A stretch of 64,000 bases of DNA from Streptomyces sp. WAC08241 (GTDB lineage: Bacteria; Actinomycetota; Actinomycetes; Streptomycetales; Streptomycetaceae): NCBI GenBank assembly GCA_007858575.1, contig CP042279.1, forward strand, positions 1,364,001 to 1,428,000, given 5' to 3'. The translations under genes were made by a program, and so were the position numbers. Of the stretch, positions 1 to 13,100 are shown piece by piece. The first letter of the stretch is position 1. Each line of letters opens with the position of its first letter. Below the pieces are notes generated by a model. That model ran no database searches. It was not told where the DNA came from and saw only the letters and a program-made list of their open reading frames with translations.

Positions 1-1
1 G

Positions 2-588
2 GGCTTCCGCGTCGAACCGGGCGAGACCGAGGCCGCCCTCCTGACCCACCCCGGGTCACCCAGGCCGTCGTCACCGTCCATCGCGACCGGCTCGCCGCCT
101 ACGTCGTCACCGACGGCGACATCGATCCGGAAGAGGTGCGAGGGCACGTCGCCGAACGGCTCCCCGAGCACCTCGTCCCGACCCACCTCACGTTCCTGGA
201 GCGGCTGCCGCTCACGCCGAACGGCAAGATCGACAAGCGGGCCCTCCCCGAGCCGACCGCCGTCACCACCGCCTCCGGACGCGCCCCGCGCACGCCCCTC
301 GAAGAGACCCTGCTCGCCCTCTTCGTCCGCGTCCTCGACACGACCGCCGACCTCACCGTCGACGACGACTTCTTCCACCACGGCGGCCACTCGCTCCTGG
401 GGGCCCGCCTCACCAACCACATCGCCGGTGCCCTGGACGTGCGGCTCACCGTCCGCGACGTCTTCCAGCACCCGACCCCCGCCCGGCTCGCCGCGCACAT
501 CGACACGCTCAGGGCCGCCGCCGTCCCGGCGAAGAAGGCCCGGCCCGCCCTCCGCCGCCGTACCGAGACAGAACGGATCAGCTCATGA
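2..588 (+). CDS. NRPS C-terminal fragment (A-domain end + PCP), truncated at left edge
   Basis: This is the carboxy end of a nonribosomal peptide synthetase whose start lies outside the window. The first residues match the A8/A9 region of an adenylation domain (GFRVEPGE). The A10 motif LPLTPNGKIDKRALP follows at about 205-255 and carries the catalytic lysine. A peptidyl carrier domain comes next, with the phosphopantetheine serine in GGHSLLGARL near 385. There is no thioesterase, so the chain must pass to another protein. One base appears to be missing near 50. The stop overlaps the ATG of the next gene (ATGA), which implies translational coupling. Substrate specificity cannot be read because the core of the A domain is missing. 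Confidence 0.93.
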   Translation, partial: LPRRTGRDRGRPPDPPRVTQAVVTVHRDRLAAYVVTDGDIDPEEVRGHVAERLPEHLVPTHLTFLERLPLTPNGKIDKRALPEPTAVTTASGRAPRTPLEETLLALFVRVLDTTADLTVDDDFFHHGGHSLLGARLTNHIAGALDVRLTVRDVFQHPTPARLAAHIDTLRAAAVPAKKARPALRRRTETERISS

Positions 589-1381
589 CCTCCTCCTTCC
601 CGGACCCCGCTTTCGTCCCCGCGCCCGAAGACGTCGTCTGGGACCTTCCCGGGGACGCCCCGCACCGCCTGTCGCTCTCGTCCTCCCGCACGCGGGAGGC
701 AACGCCCACGCGTACAGCACGTGGCGCGAGCACCTGCCGGCCGACGTGCGGCTGCTGATCGGCCAGTACCCGGGCCGGGGCGCCCGCTACAGCGAGGACC
801 TGCCCGAGTCCGTCGACGACCTGGCGCTCCCCGTCGTCGACGCCTCCCCTCGGACACCGGCCCCTGGTGGTCCTCGGGCACAGCATGGGCAGCCTGGTCG
901 CCTTCGAGGTGACCCGGGCCCTCCAGGCCGGCGGCCGCACCCCGCACGGACTGATCGCCTCCGCCTGCCGGGCGCCCGTCCTGCCCAACCAGTGCCCGGT
1001 CCGCCCCGAACTGTTCGACGACGACCAGCTCGTCGCCGCCATCAAGGAGCGCGGCGGCACCGACGACGGCATCCTCGACGACCCGGAGCTCCGCGAGATC
1101 GTCCTGCCGTCCATCCGCGCCGACTTCGCCATCGACGACGTCTACCGGTGCACCGCCCCGAGCGTGCGGCTCGACTGCCCGGTCGCGGTGTTCGGCGGCG
1201 ACGCCGACCCGATCGTCCCGGTCGACATGCTCGGCGGCTGGTCCTCGTGGCCGGTCACCCGGTCGAGCCCGAGGTGCTCCCCGGCGACCACTTCTACTTC
1301 CAGCAGGACCTGCCCGGCTTCTTCGCCCGGCTGAACCCGGTCCTCGACGCCCTGCACGCCTCCGCGACCACGGCCGCCTGA
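585..1381 (+). CDS. Type II thioesterase
   Basis: A stand-alone alpha/beta-hydrolase thioesterase of the kind that clears misloaded carrier domains in NRPS and PKS lines. Visible features are the N-terminal LPHAGGNAHAYSTW block, the nucleophile elbow GHSMGS near 880, a GDADPIVP block that would carry the acid, and PGDHFYF near 1285, which would carry the catalytic histidine. Reconstructed length is about 265 residues, normal for the family. The reading frame changes near 670, 850 and 1250, which I attribute to lost bases. The ATG overlaps the stop of the upstream NRPS, so it belongs to the same operon. Its role is editing rather than product release, because a separate TE domain ends the later NRPS. 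Confidence 0.92.
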
Positions 1382-1446
1382 CCCGCGCCGCAGGTCGACC
1401 CCACCCGAACCCCCTTTCCACTTCCACGGAAGACGAGGAACCCGCC

Positions 1447-2480
1447 ATGACCACCTTCGCCCCCAGCCCGGCCACCGCCGGCGTCACCGTAGTCCGGGAG
1501 CCGGGCAAGCCGGCCGTCCTCCACACGCCCGCCTTCGGCACCATGGCCGAGGCCACCGCGTGGCTGTCCGACCGGCGCGCCGACATCCAGGCCGAACTGC
1601 ACCGCTCCGGCGCGGTCCTGCTGCGTGGCCTGCCCGTCACGGACGCGGCCACCTTCGCCGAGGCCCGGGACGCGCTGATCGCCGAGCGCGCCGGCTACAA
1701 GGAGAAGGCCACCCCGCGCACCGACTTCGGCGAGGGCGTCTTCTCCTCCACCGACCTGCCCGCCGCCCAGCCGATCCGCCTGCACAACGAGAACAGCTAC
1801 ACCCTCGACTTCCCCGGCGTGCTGCTCTTCGGCTGCGTCACCGCCCCCGAGACGGGCGGCGCGACCACCGTCGGCGACATGCGGAAGGCCCTCGCCGCCC
1901 TCCCGGAGGACCTCGTCGACCGGTTCGCCGAGGCCGGCTGGCTCCTCGTCCGCAACTACTCCGACCTCGCGGGCATGCCCTGGCGCAAGGCCTTCTCCTC
2001 GGAGGAGCCGGCGGGCGCCGAGGCGTACTGCGACGCCCACGCCATCGGCTACGAATGGCTCGACGAGGACACCCTGCGCACCCGCCAGCGCCGCTCCGCG
2101 ATCATCACCCACCCGGTGACCGGCGAGCGCGTCTGGTTCAACCACTTCGCGTTCTGGAACGCCCGCAGCCTCGACGAGGACGTCCGCGAGGTCCTCACCG
2201 AGACGTTCGGCGAGGACGGCCTGCCCTTCCAGACCCTCCTGGGCGACGGCACCATCCTCACCGACGCCGAGGTGGACGCCGTCAACGACGCCTACCAGGC
2301 CGTCACCGTGCGGGAGACCTGGCAGGCCGGCGACCTGATGCTCGTCGACAACATCCTCTGCGCCCACGGCCGGGAGTCGTACACCGGGGACCGCAAGATC
2401 CTCGTCGCCATGGGCGAGCCGGTGCCGCTGTCCGCCTGCTCCCCGACCACCGCCCCTCCACCGCCCCGTACGGAAGGTGA
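1447..2480 (+). CDS. SyrP/TauD-like Fe(II)/2-oxoglutarate dioxygenase
   Basis: A non-haem iron dioxygenase of the TauD/SyrP group, about 343 residues. The iron-binding HxE pair is His113 and Glu115 in [13 protein letters not shown], the distal histidine is His307 in [11 protein letters not shown], and the 2-oxoglutarate-binding arginine is probably Arg316. The SyrP-type context [15 protein letters not shown] is also present. SyrP-family members in NRPS clusters hydroxylate the beta carbon of a carrier-bound amino acid, so side-chain hydroxylation of a PCP-tethered residue is the likely job; the substrate is unknown. The ATG is preceded by GACGAGGAA. A base lost near 2455 hides the true end, which reads STAPYGR and stop at 2480. 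Confidence 0.9.
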
Positions 2481-2488
2481 GCCCCGCC

Positions 2489-4343
<1,855 letters not shown>

Positions 4344-4426
4344 CCGCGGTCCCCGGCCGCGCCCCCGACCCCGGCCCCGCCACCGGCTCACCCACCCGCC
4401 TCCGCCACTCCCGAGGAGCAGCAATC

Positions 4427-7400
4427 GTGATCCCCTGTCCTACGCCCAGCGCCGGCTGTGGTTCCTGAGCCGGCTGGAAGGCCCGTCGTCGGCGTACAAC
4501 GCGCCCGTGGTGCTCCGGCTGGATTCGATGCCCGATCCGGGTGTGCTGGAGGCCGCGGTACGGGACGTGGTGGAGCGGCACGAGGTGCTGCGGACGGTGT
4601 ATCCGCCGCGGGACGGCGAGCCGTACCAGCGGATCGTCGACGCGCCCGAGGTGCGCTTCGAGGTCGAACGGGGCGTCCCCGGCGGGGAGGTGGAGGCGCG
4701 GGCGACGGAGTACGCCCGGACGCCGATCGACGTGACGGCCGAACTCCCGCTGCGGGTCAGGCTGTTCGGGGTGAAGGACGGGACGGCGGTGCTGGTGCTG
4801 CTCGTCCACCACATCGCCACGGACGGATGGTCGGTGGGCTGCCTGCTCGCGGACCTGGACGCCGCCTGCCGAGCCCGTGCCGAGGGGCGTGCCCCGGCTG
4901 GGAGCCGCTGCCCGTCCAGTACGCCGACTACACCCTCTGGCAGCGGGACATGCTCGGCGACCCCGGGGACCCCGACAGCACCGCGCACGAACAACTGGCC
5001 TTCTGGCGTACGGCCCTCGACGGCGTTCCGGCGGAGACGCGGCTGCCCGCCGACCGGCCCAGGCCGACCGAGCCCGGCCGGCAGCGGGGCGCGGTGGTCT
5101 CCTGGACCTGGACGCCGGAACCCACCAGGCCCTGACCGGCCTCGCCCGTGCCCGACGCGCGACGTTCTTCATGGTGGTCCGCTCGGCGCTGTCCCTCGCT
5201 CTGCGGGCGGCGGGAGCCGGGTCCGATCTGGTCGTGGAACGCCGGTGGCGGGGCGGCCGGAGGAGGCATTGCACGATCTGGTCGGGTTCTTCGTGAACAC
5301 GCTGGCGCTGCGGACCGACCTCTCGGGGGATCCGACGCTCGGCGAGCTGGTGGAGCGGGTGCGGGACGCGGACCTGGCGGCCTTCGCCCACGACGACCTG
5401 CCGTTCGACCTGCTGGTGGAGGACCTGAACCCCGAGCGGACCCTCGGCCGGCACCCCTTCTTCCAGGTCATGGTCAGCGCACGGACCGCGCAGGACGCCC
5501 CGTACCGCCTGGGCGGCATACCGGCCGTCTCGACGGGGCCGACCTGGCCACCGCCAAGTTCGACCTCTCCTTCGACTGCCTGGAGCGGTTCGGCCCGGAC
5601 GGCGCGCCGGACGGGCTGGGGCTCGGGCTCCAGTACGCGACCGACCTGTACGACGAGGAGACCGCGCTCCTCCTGCTCGACCTGTTCCGGCGGGCGTTGA
5701 GCGCCCTCGCCGAGCGGCCGGACAGCACGCCGCTGGAGCGGGTGGAACTGCTCGCCGACGAGGAGCGCCGGGAGCTCGACCGGAGCCACCGGGCGCTTGC
5801 CGCCGCCCGGCACCGACGGGCCGGTGCCGGGAAGGAACCGCGCGACGGCGAACGGGCGCGCGCCGCCACGGACCCCCGGGAGGAGATCCTGCGCGGACTG
5901 TTCGCGGAGATCCTGGACAAGGACGAGGTGCTGCCGGGGAGAACTTCTTCAAGCTCGGCGGGCACTCCCTGCTCGCCGGAAAGCTCACCAACCGCGTTCG
6001 CGGGGCCCTCGGGCTCCAGGCCGCCCTCCGTGACGTGTTCTCGCCCCGACCCCGCGCCAGCTCCTGCGGCGGCTCGACGAGCAGGGCGCCGGGCCCGCCC
6101 GCCCGGTCCTGCGGCCGGTGCCGGAGGAGCGGCGGCCCGAGCGGATCCCCTGTCCTACGCCCAGCGCCGGCTGTGGTTCCTGAGCCGGCTGGAAGGCCCG
6201 TCGTCGGCGTACAACGCGCCCGTGGTGCTCCGGCTGGATTCGATGCCCGATCCGGGTGTGCTGGAGGCCGCGGTACGGGACGTGGTGGAGCGGCACGAGG
6301 TGCTGCGGACGGTGTATCCGGCGCGGGACGGCGAGCCGTACCAGCGGATCGTCGACGCCCCGGAAGTACGGGTGGAGGTCGAGGACCGCGTCCCCGCCGG
6401 CGAGGCGAAGGCGCGGGCGACGGAGTACGCCCGGACGCCGATCGACGTGACGGCCGAACTCCCGCTGCGAATCAGGCTGTTCGGGGTGGAGGACGGGACG
6501 GCGGTGCTGGTGCTGCTCGTCCACCACATCGCCACGGACGGATGGTCGGTGGACTGCCTGCTCGCCGACCTCGACACCGCCTGCCGCGCCCGCGCCGAGG
6601 GCCGCGCTCCCGACTGGGAGCCGCTGCCCGTCCAGTACGCCGACTACACCCTCTGGCAGCGGGACCTCCTCGACGCCGAACACGACTTCTGGGAAGCCGG
6701 TCGGCCTTCTGGCGCGAGGCGCTCGACGGCGTCCCGGCGGAGACGCGGCTGCCCGCCGACCGGCCCCGGCCGACCGAGGCCGGACAGCGGCGGGGCGACG
6801 TGGTGACCACGGAGGTCGACGCCGGCGTGCACAGGGCGCTCGGCGGTCTCGCCCGTGCGCAGCGGGCGACGTTCTTCATGGTGGTGCGCTCGGCGCTGTC
6901 CCTTAGCCCTGCGGGCGGCGGGCGCGGGGTCGGACGTGGTGATGGGGACACCGGTGGCCGGGCGGCCCGAGGAGGCGCTGCACGATCTGGTCGGGTTCTT
7001 CGTGAACACGCTGGCGCTGCGGACCGACCTCTCGGGGATCCGACGCTCGGCGAGCTGGTGGAGCGGGTGCGGGACGCCGATCTGGCGGCCTTCGCCCACG
7101 ACGACCTGCCGTTCGACCTGCTGGTGGAGGACCTGAACCCCGAGCGGTCCCTCGGGCGCCACCCCTTCTTCCAGGTCATGGTCAGCGCGCAGACCGCCGG
7201 GGCGGCGCAGGACACGGCCCGTGCCCTCGGCGGCATCCCCGGCACCCTGGACGGCGCCGACCTGGCCACCGCCAAGTTCGACCTGAGCTTCCACTGCGCC
7301 GAGACGCTCGGCCCCGACGGCGAACCGGGCGGCGTGCTGCTCGGACTCCAGTACGCGACCGGGCTCTACGACCGGGACACCGCGCTCCTCCTGCTCGACC

Positions 7401-10098
7401 TGTTCCGGCGCGGTCTCACCGCCCTCGCCGAGCGGCCCGCCGACACGCCCCTCGACGCCGTCCGCCTGGTCACCGACGAGGAGCGCCGGGACCTGGACCG
7501 GCGTCACGAGGCCCTCGCCGCCGCCGAGCGGAGCCGTACCGCGACCGGAAAGGGGACGCGGGACGGGGCCCGTGCCGTCACGGATCCCCGGGAGGAGATC
7601 CTGCGAGGACTGTTCGCCGAGATCCTGGACCGGGAGGAGGTGCTGCCGGGGAGAACTTCTTCAAGCTCGGCGGACACTCCTCCTCGCGGGCAAGCTCACC
7701 AACCGGATCCGCAAGGCCCTCGGGCTCCGGGCCGCCCTCCGTGACGTGTTCTCGCCCCGACCCCGCGCCAGCTCCTGCGGCGGCTCGACGAGCAGGGACA
7801 GGGCCGGACCCGCCCGTCCGGTCCTGCGGCCCGTGCCGGAGGAGCGGCGGCCCGAGCGGATCCCGCTCTCCTACGCCCAGCGCCGACTGTGGTTCCTGAA
7901 CCGGCTCGAAGGGCCGTCCGCCACCTACAACATCCCCGTCGTGACCCGGCTCCGCCGCCCCTCGACCCGGCCGTGTTCGCCGCCGCCCTCGCGGACGTCG
8001 CCGCCCGCCACGAGGTGCTGCGCACCGTCTACCGCTCCGTCGACGGCGAACCCCACCAGCAGGTCCTCGACGGCGCCGTGCCCGTCCTCGAACAGGTGGC
8101 GGCCGCCGGACCCGAGGAGCTGCGGGCGGCCGTCGACGAGGCCGCCGGGCACGTCTTCGACCCGGGCGGCGAGATCCCCTTCCGGGCCCGGCTCGTGACC
8201 GGCGCCGACGGCGGCCAGGTGATGGTGCTGCTCCTGCACCACATCGCGGGCGACGGCTGGTCCACCCTGTGCCTGCTCGCCGACCTCGACACCGCCTACC
8301 GAGCCCGCGCCGAGGGCCGCGCCCCGACTGGGAGCCGCTGCCCGTCCAGTACGCCGACTACACCCTCTGGCAGCGCGACCTCCTCGACGGGCAGGAAGGC
8401 GAAAGCGGCCTGGCGGGGAGCAGTTGGCCCACTGGCGCGACGCCCTCGACGGGCTGCCGCCGCTGCTCGCCCTGCCCACCGACCGGCCGCGCCCGGCGGA
8501 GAGCGACGGGGCCGGCGCGCTCACCGCCCTCGACGTGAGCGCCGCCACCCACCGGGCCCTGCTGCGCCATGCCCGGAGCAGCGGCGCCACCCTCTTCATG
8601 GTCGTGCAGGCCGCCCTCGCCGCCCTCCTCACCCGGCACGGAGCCGGCACCGACCTCGCGATCGGCACCACCGTCGCCGGCCGCGCCGACGACGCCCTGC
8701 ACCCCTCGTCGGCTTCTTCGTCAACACCCTGGTGCTGCGCACCGACACCTCCGGCGATCCCGCCTTCACCGACCTGGTCCACCGCGTCCGCGAGGCGGAC
8801 CTCGCCGCCTACAGCCACCAGGACCTCCCCTTCGACCGGCTCGTGGAGCACCTCAGCCCGCACCGCTCCGCCGCCCACGCCCCGCTCGTCCAGGTGATGC
8901 TCCAGGTCCACGCCGCGACCGCCGCCTCCGGCACCCCGAACGTCCTGGACGGCGAACCGGTCGCGTTCCGGGCCGTCGGCGCCAAGTCGGACCTCACCTT
9001 CGCGCTCACCGAGCTCACCGACGCGGACGGCGCCCCGGCCGGACTGCGCGGCGCCCTCGAATACGCCACCGCCCTCTACGACGAGGACACCGCCCGCCTC
9101 CTGGCCCGGCGCCTCGCCGAGACCCTCGACGCCTTCGCCGCCGACCCCGGACTCCCGCTGTCCGGCCCCGCGTACGGCCCGGCCGCCCCCACGGGACCGG
9201 GGGCCGTACGGGACGGAAGGGGCGCCCCGTACCCGTACGGGTGCCCGGCGAGGTGTACGAGCCGGTCCCCGGCGGCGGTGACCGGCCCACCGGCCGACAG
9301 GCCTTCCCGGCCGCCGACGGCACCCTCCGACCCGTCGCCACCCTCACCGCGGGCGGCTATCCGGTGGAGCCGGGCCGCGTCGAGGGCGTCCTCACCGGCC
9401 GGCCCGGCGTGACGGGGCGACCGTCGCCGTCCGCGACGACCGGCTGTACGCGTACGTCACCCGCGTGCCCGGGGGCGCCGGCGAGGCGGAGCTGCGGGCC
9501 TCGGCCGCCGAGCTGCTGCCCGAGTACCTGGTCCCCGCCCGCGTGGTCGTCGTGGACGAGCTGCCCGCCCCGGGCGAGCACCCCGATCTCGTTCCGGCGG
9601 GGAGAGGCCGGGCGCCGCGGCCCCGGGCGGCCGGGAGGACGAGCTGCTCGCCCTCTTCCGCGAGGTCCTCGGCGGCCGGGCCCTCGGCCGGGACGACAAC
9701 TTCTTCAAGTCCGGCGGGCACTCCCTCCTCGCGGTCCGGCTGCTCAACCGGATCCGCGCCGAGTTCGGCCGCGACCTCACCCTGCGGGACGTGTTCCGCA
9801 ACCCCACCGCGGCCTCCCTCGCCCGACGCCTCGCCGAGGCGCCTCCCGCGGCGGGCACGGCGGGCGCGGCGGGAAGGCGGGCGGAGCCGGTACGCCGAGT
9901 GGAGCCGGCACGGCGGGTGCGGCCGGTACGGCAGGGAGGACGGCGCCCCGGCCGCCCGCCGCCCCTGCGCTGCGGCGCCGCACCCGGGCGGGGCGCGCCA
10001 GGGCCGCTGACGGCCCGGCACCGGCAGCTCCGGACGGCTCCTTCTGCCGCCCGGAGCTGCCGGGCCGACTGCCCCGGGAGCGGGCGGGCCGCGCCTAG
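4427..10098 (+). CDS. NRPS with C-PCP-C-PCP-C-(A remnant)-PCP architecture
   Basis: A large NRPS in which carriers lack working adenylation domains. The C domains start with (I)[11 protein letters not shown] at about 4430, 6150 and 7860 and have intact active sites (HHIATDGWS twice, HHIAGDGWS once). Carriers with [10 protein letters not shown] follow the first two C domains directly, after a short charged linker. After the third C domain, about 9240-9600 resembles only the C-terminal part of an A domain ([25 protein letters not shown]) and has lost the A8 core and the A10 lysine. A carrier ([14 protein letters not shown], about 9700) and a Gly/Ala/Arg-rich tail follow. I chose the GTG at 4427 because CGAGGAGCAG precedes it and the protein then begins IPLSYAQRR like the later C domains. 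Many frame breaks are present. Amino acids must be loaded in trans. Confidence 0.85.
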
Positions 10099-10167
10099 CG
10101 TGAAGGGCACGGAGGCGAGAGGAACCGTTCGCCCCGGTCTCTCGGCCCCTTACCGGAGGAACCCAGC

Positions 10168-13100
10168 ATGCCCCCAGCGGAACGGACGACCTGCTCGACG
10201 GCGGACCCTCTCCCGCCCCCGCCCCGCCCGTGCTCGACCTGATCGCCCATCAGGCGCGCACCCGCCCCGACGCCCCCGCCCTGGTCCACGCCGGCACCCG
10301 GCTCACGTACGCGCAGCTCGCCGCGGCCGTGGACGCGAGGGCCCGGGAGCTCGCCGCCCTGGGCGCGGGGCCCGGCCGGCTCGTCGCCCTCCACCGGCCC
10401 CGGGGCGTCGACGCGATCGTCGGCCTCCTCGCCGTCCTCACCACCGGCGCCGCCTACCTGCCGCTCGACGTCCAGGCCCCCGACGCCCGCAACGCGGCTA
10501 TCCTGCGGGACGCCTGCGGCGCCCTGGCCCCGCCCCGGCGGAGGTCGCCCGGCACGGTGAACTCGTCCTCGGCGGACCCGGTACGGAGCCGGGCGCCGCC
10601 TACGTCATCTACACCTCCGGCTCCACCGGCACCCCCAACGGCGTCGTCGTCGCCCACGACTCCCTCGCCCACTTCGTCGCCGGCGCGACCCCGCCTACGG
10701 CATCGGCCCCGACTCCCGGGTCCTCCAGTTCAGCCCGCTGCACTTCGACGCCAGCGTCCAGGAGGTCTTCCCGACCCTCGGCGCGGGCGGCACCCTCGTC
10801 CTGCGCACCGACGACATGCTCGACGTCGGCGAACTCCTCGCCGGCTGCGAGCGCCACGGCATCACCCTCCTCGACCTGCCGGCCGCCTACTGGCACGAGC
10901 TCGTCCACGTCCTGACCACCGGCTCGGTCCGCCTCCCGGACCACCTGCGCACCGTGCTCGTCTACGGCGAGGCCGTCCTGCCCGAGCGGATCGCCCAGTG
11001 GCGCGGCCTGGCCGGCGACCGGATCCGGCTCCTCAACGGCTACGGCCCGACCGAGACCACCGTCGTGGCCACCGTCGCCGACCTCACCCGGCACGAGACC
11101 GGCCCCGTCCCCATCGGCCGCCCCCTGCCCGGCGTCCGCGCCGCCGTCGTCGCCGGTGAACTCTGGCTCCTGGGCGGCGGACTGACCCGCGGCTACCTGC
11201 ACCGCCCCGAGCTGAACGCCCGCCGCTTCACCACCCTGGACGGCGAGCGCGCCTACCGCACCGGCGACCTCGTCACCGTCGGCGAAGACCGGCAGATCCT
11301 CTACCACGGGCGCCTCGACGACGAGGTGAAGATCGGCGGCCAGCGCATCGACCCCGCCGCGATCGACTCCGTCCTCGCCGGACACCCCGCCGTCCGGGAG
11401 GCCGCCGTCGTCGCCCAGGAGGACGACGGGGCGTCAAGCGGCTCGTCGCCTTCGTCGTCACCGAGGGCGGCACCGGTGCGGAGGAGCTGCGCGCCCGGGT
11501 GCGCGACCGGATGCCGCCCGCGGCCGTGCCCGCCGTCAGCACCGTCGTCGCCCTGCCCCGCACCAGCTCCGGCAAGATCGACCGGAAGAGACTGCGCACC
11601 ACCGACCCGCGCCTGCCCGTCGTCCACGAGGAGCCCCTGCCGGCCGGGGACCGGGTGCCGCTCTCCCACGCGCAGCGGCGCCTCTGGCTGGTCAACCAGT
11701 TCGACGGCCCGTCCGCCGCCTACAACATGCCGGTCGTCCTCCACCTGGACGCGGCGCCCGACCGCACCGCCCTGGCCGCCGCCGTCACCGACCTCGCCGA
11801 ACGGCACGAGGTGCTGCGCACCGTCTTCCTCGCACCCGGCGACGAGCCCTACCAGCACGTCTCTGGCCCCCGGTGCCGTCCGGCTCCGCACCGTCGAGTG
11901 CCCCGCCGCCGAACTCCCCGGCCGGGTCGCCGCCTTCACCGCCGAGACCTTCGACCTCTCCCGCGAACTGCCCCTGCGCGTCGCCCTCTTCCTGCCCGAC
12001 GAGGGCCCCGGCGCCACCCTCGCCGTCCTGCTCCACCACGTCGCCGGCGACGGCTGGTCCCTCACGCCCCTGATGACCGACCTGGCCCGGGCCCACGCCG
12101 CCCGTACCGAGGGCCGCGCCCCCGAATGGGAGCCGCTGCCCGTCCAGTACGCCGACTACACCCTCTGGCAGAACGACCTCCTCGGCACCCCGGACGACCC
12201 CGACTCCCTCACGGCCCGGGGCCTGGCCCACTGGCGGGCTGCCCTCGACGGCCTGCCCGAGGCGACCGACCTGCCCTCGACCGCCCCCGGCCCGCCGTCC
12301 GCGACCACGCCGGCGCCCAGGTGGCCACCGTCCTCGGACCCGGCGTCCACGCCCGGCTCGTCCGCCTCGCCGAGGAACACCACGCCAGTGTCCTGATGGT
12401 CCTCCAGGCCGCCTCGCCCTCGCCCTGCGGGCGGCCGGCGCCGGGGACCGCGTCGCCGTCGGCACCCCCGTCGCCGGACGCGACGACGAAGCCCTCGACG
12501 ACCTGGTCGGCTTCTTCGTCAACACGCTCGTCCTGCCCGCCGACACCTCCGGCGAGCCCGCCTTCACCGGCCTCCTGAGCCGGGTCCGCGACACCGTCCT
12601 CGCCGCCTTCGACCACCAGGGGCTCCCCTTCGACCTCCTCGTCGAACACCTCAACCCGCCCCGCACGCCCGGCATCCACCCCTGTTCCAGGTGATGCTCA
12701 CCCTGCGGACCACCGGGACCGGCGAGGAGACCTTCCGGTTCGGCGGGGCTGGGGCCGGTTCGCCGCGGACGGCCCCGTCACCACCAAGTTCGACCTGACC
12801 GCCGCCTGCGCGGAGCTCCGCGACGCGGACGGCGCCCCGCCGGACTGAAGATCGCCCTGGAGTACGCCACGGACGTCCTCGACGAGGACACCGCCCGGCT
12901 CCTCCTCACCGCCCTGGAACGCGCCCTGCGCACCGCCGCCGACCGGCCCGGCGACCCCGTCCCGGACACCGCGCTCGTCACCCCCGCCGACCGGCTCGCT
13001 CGACGGGCGGCGCGCCCGCGCCGCGGCCCGCGCCGCCGAGACCGCCGCCGAGGAGGCCCTGGCCGCCGCGCACGCCGGCACGGAACCGCCCCCGGCCCAC

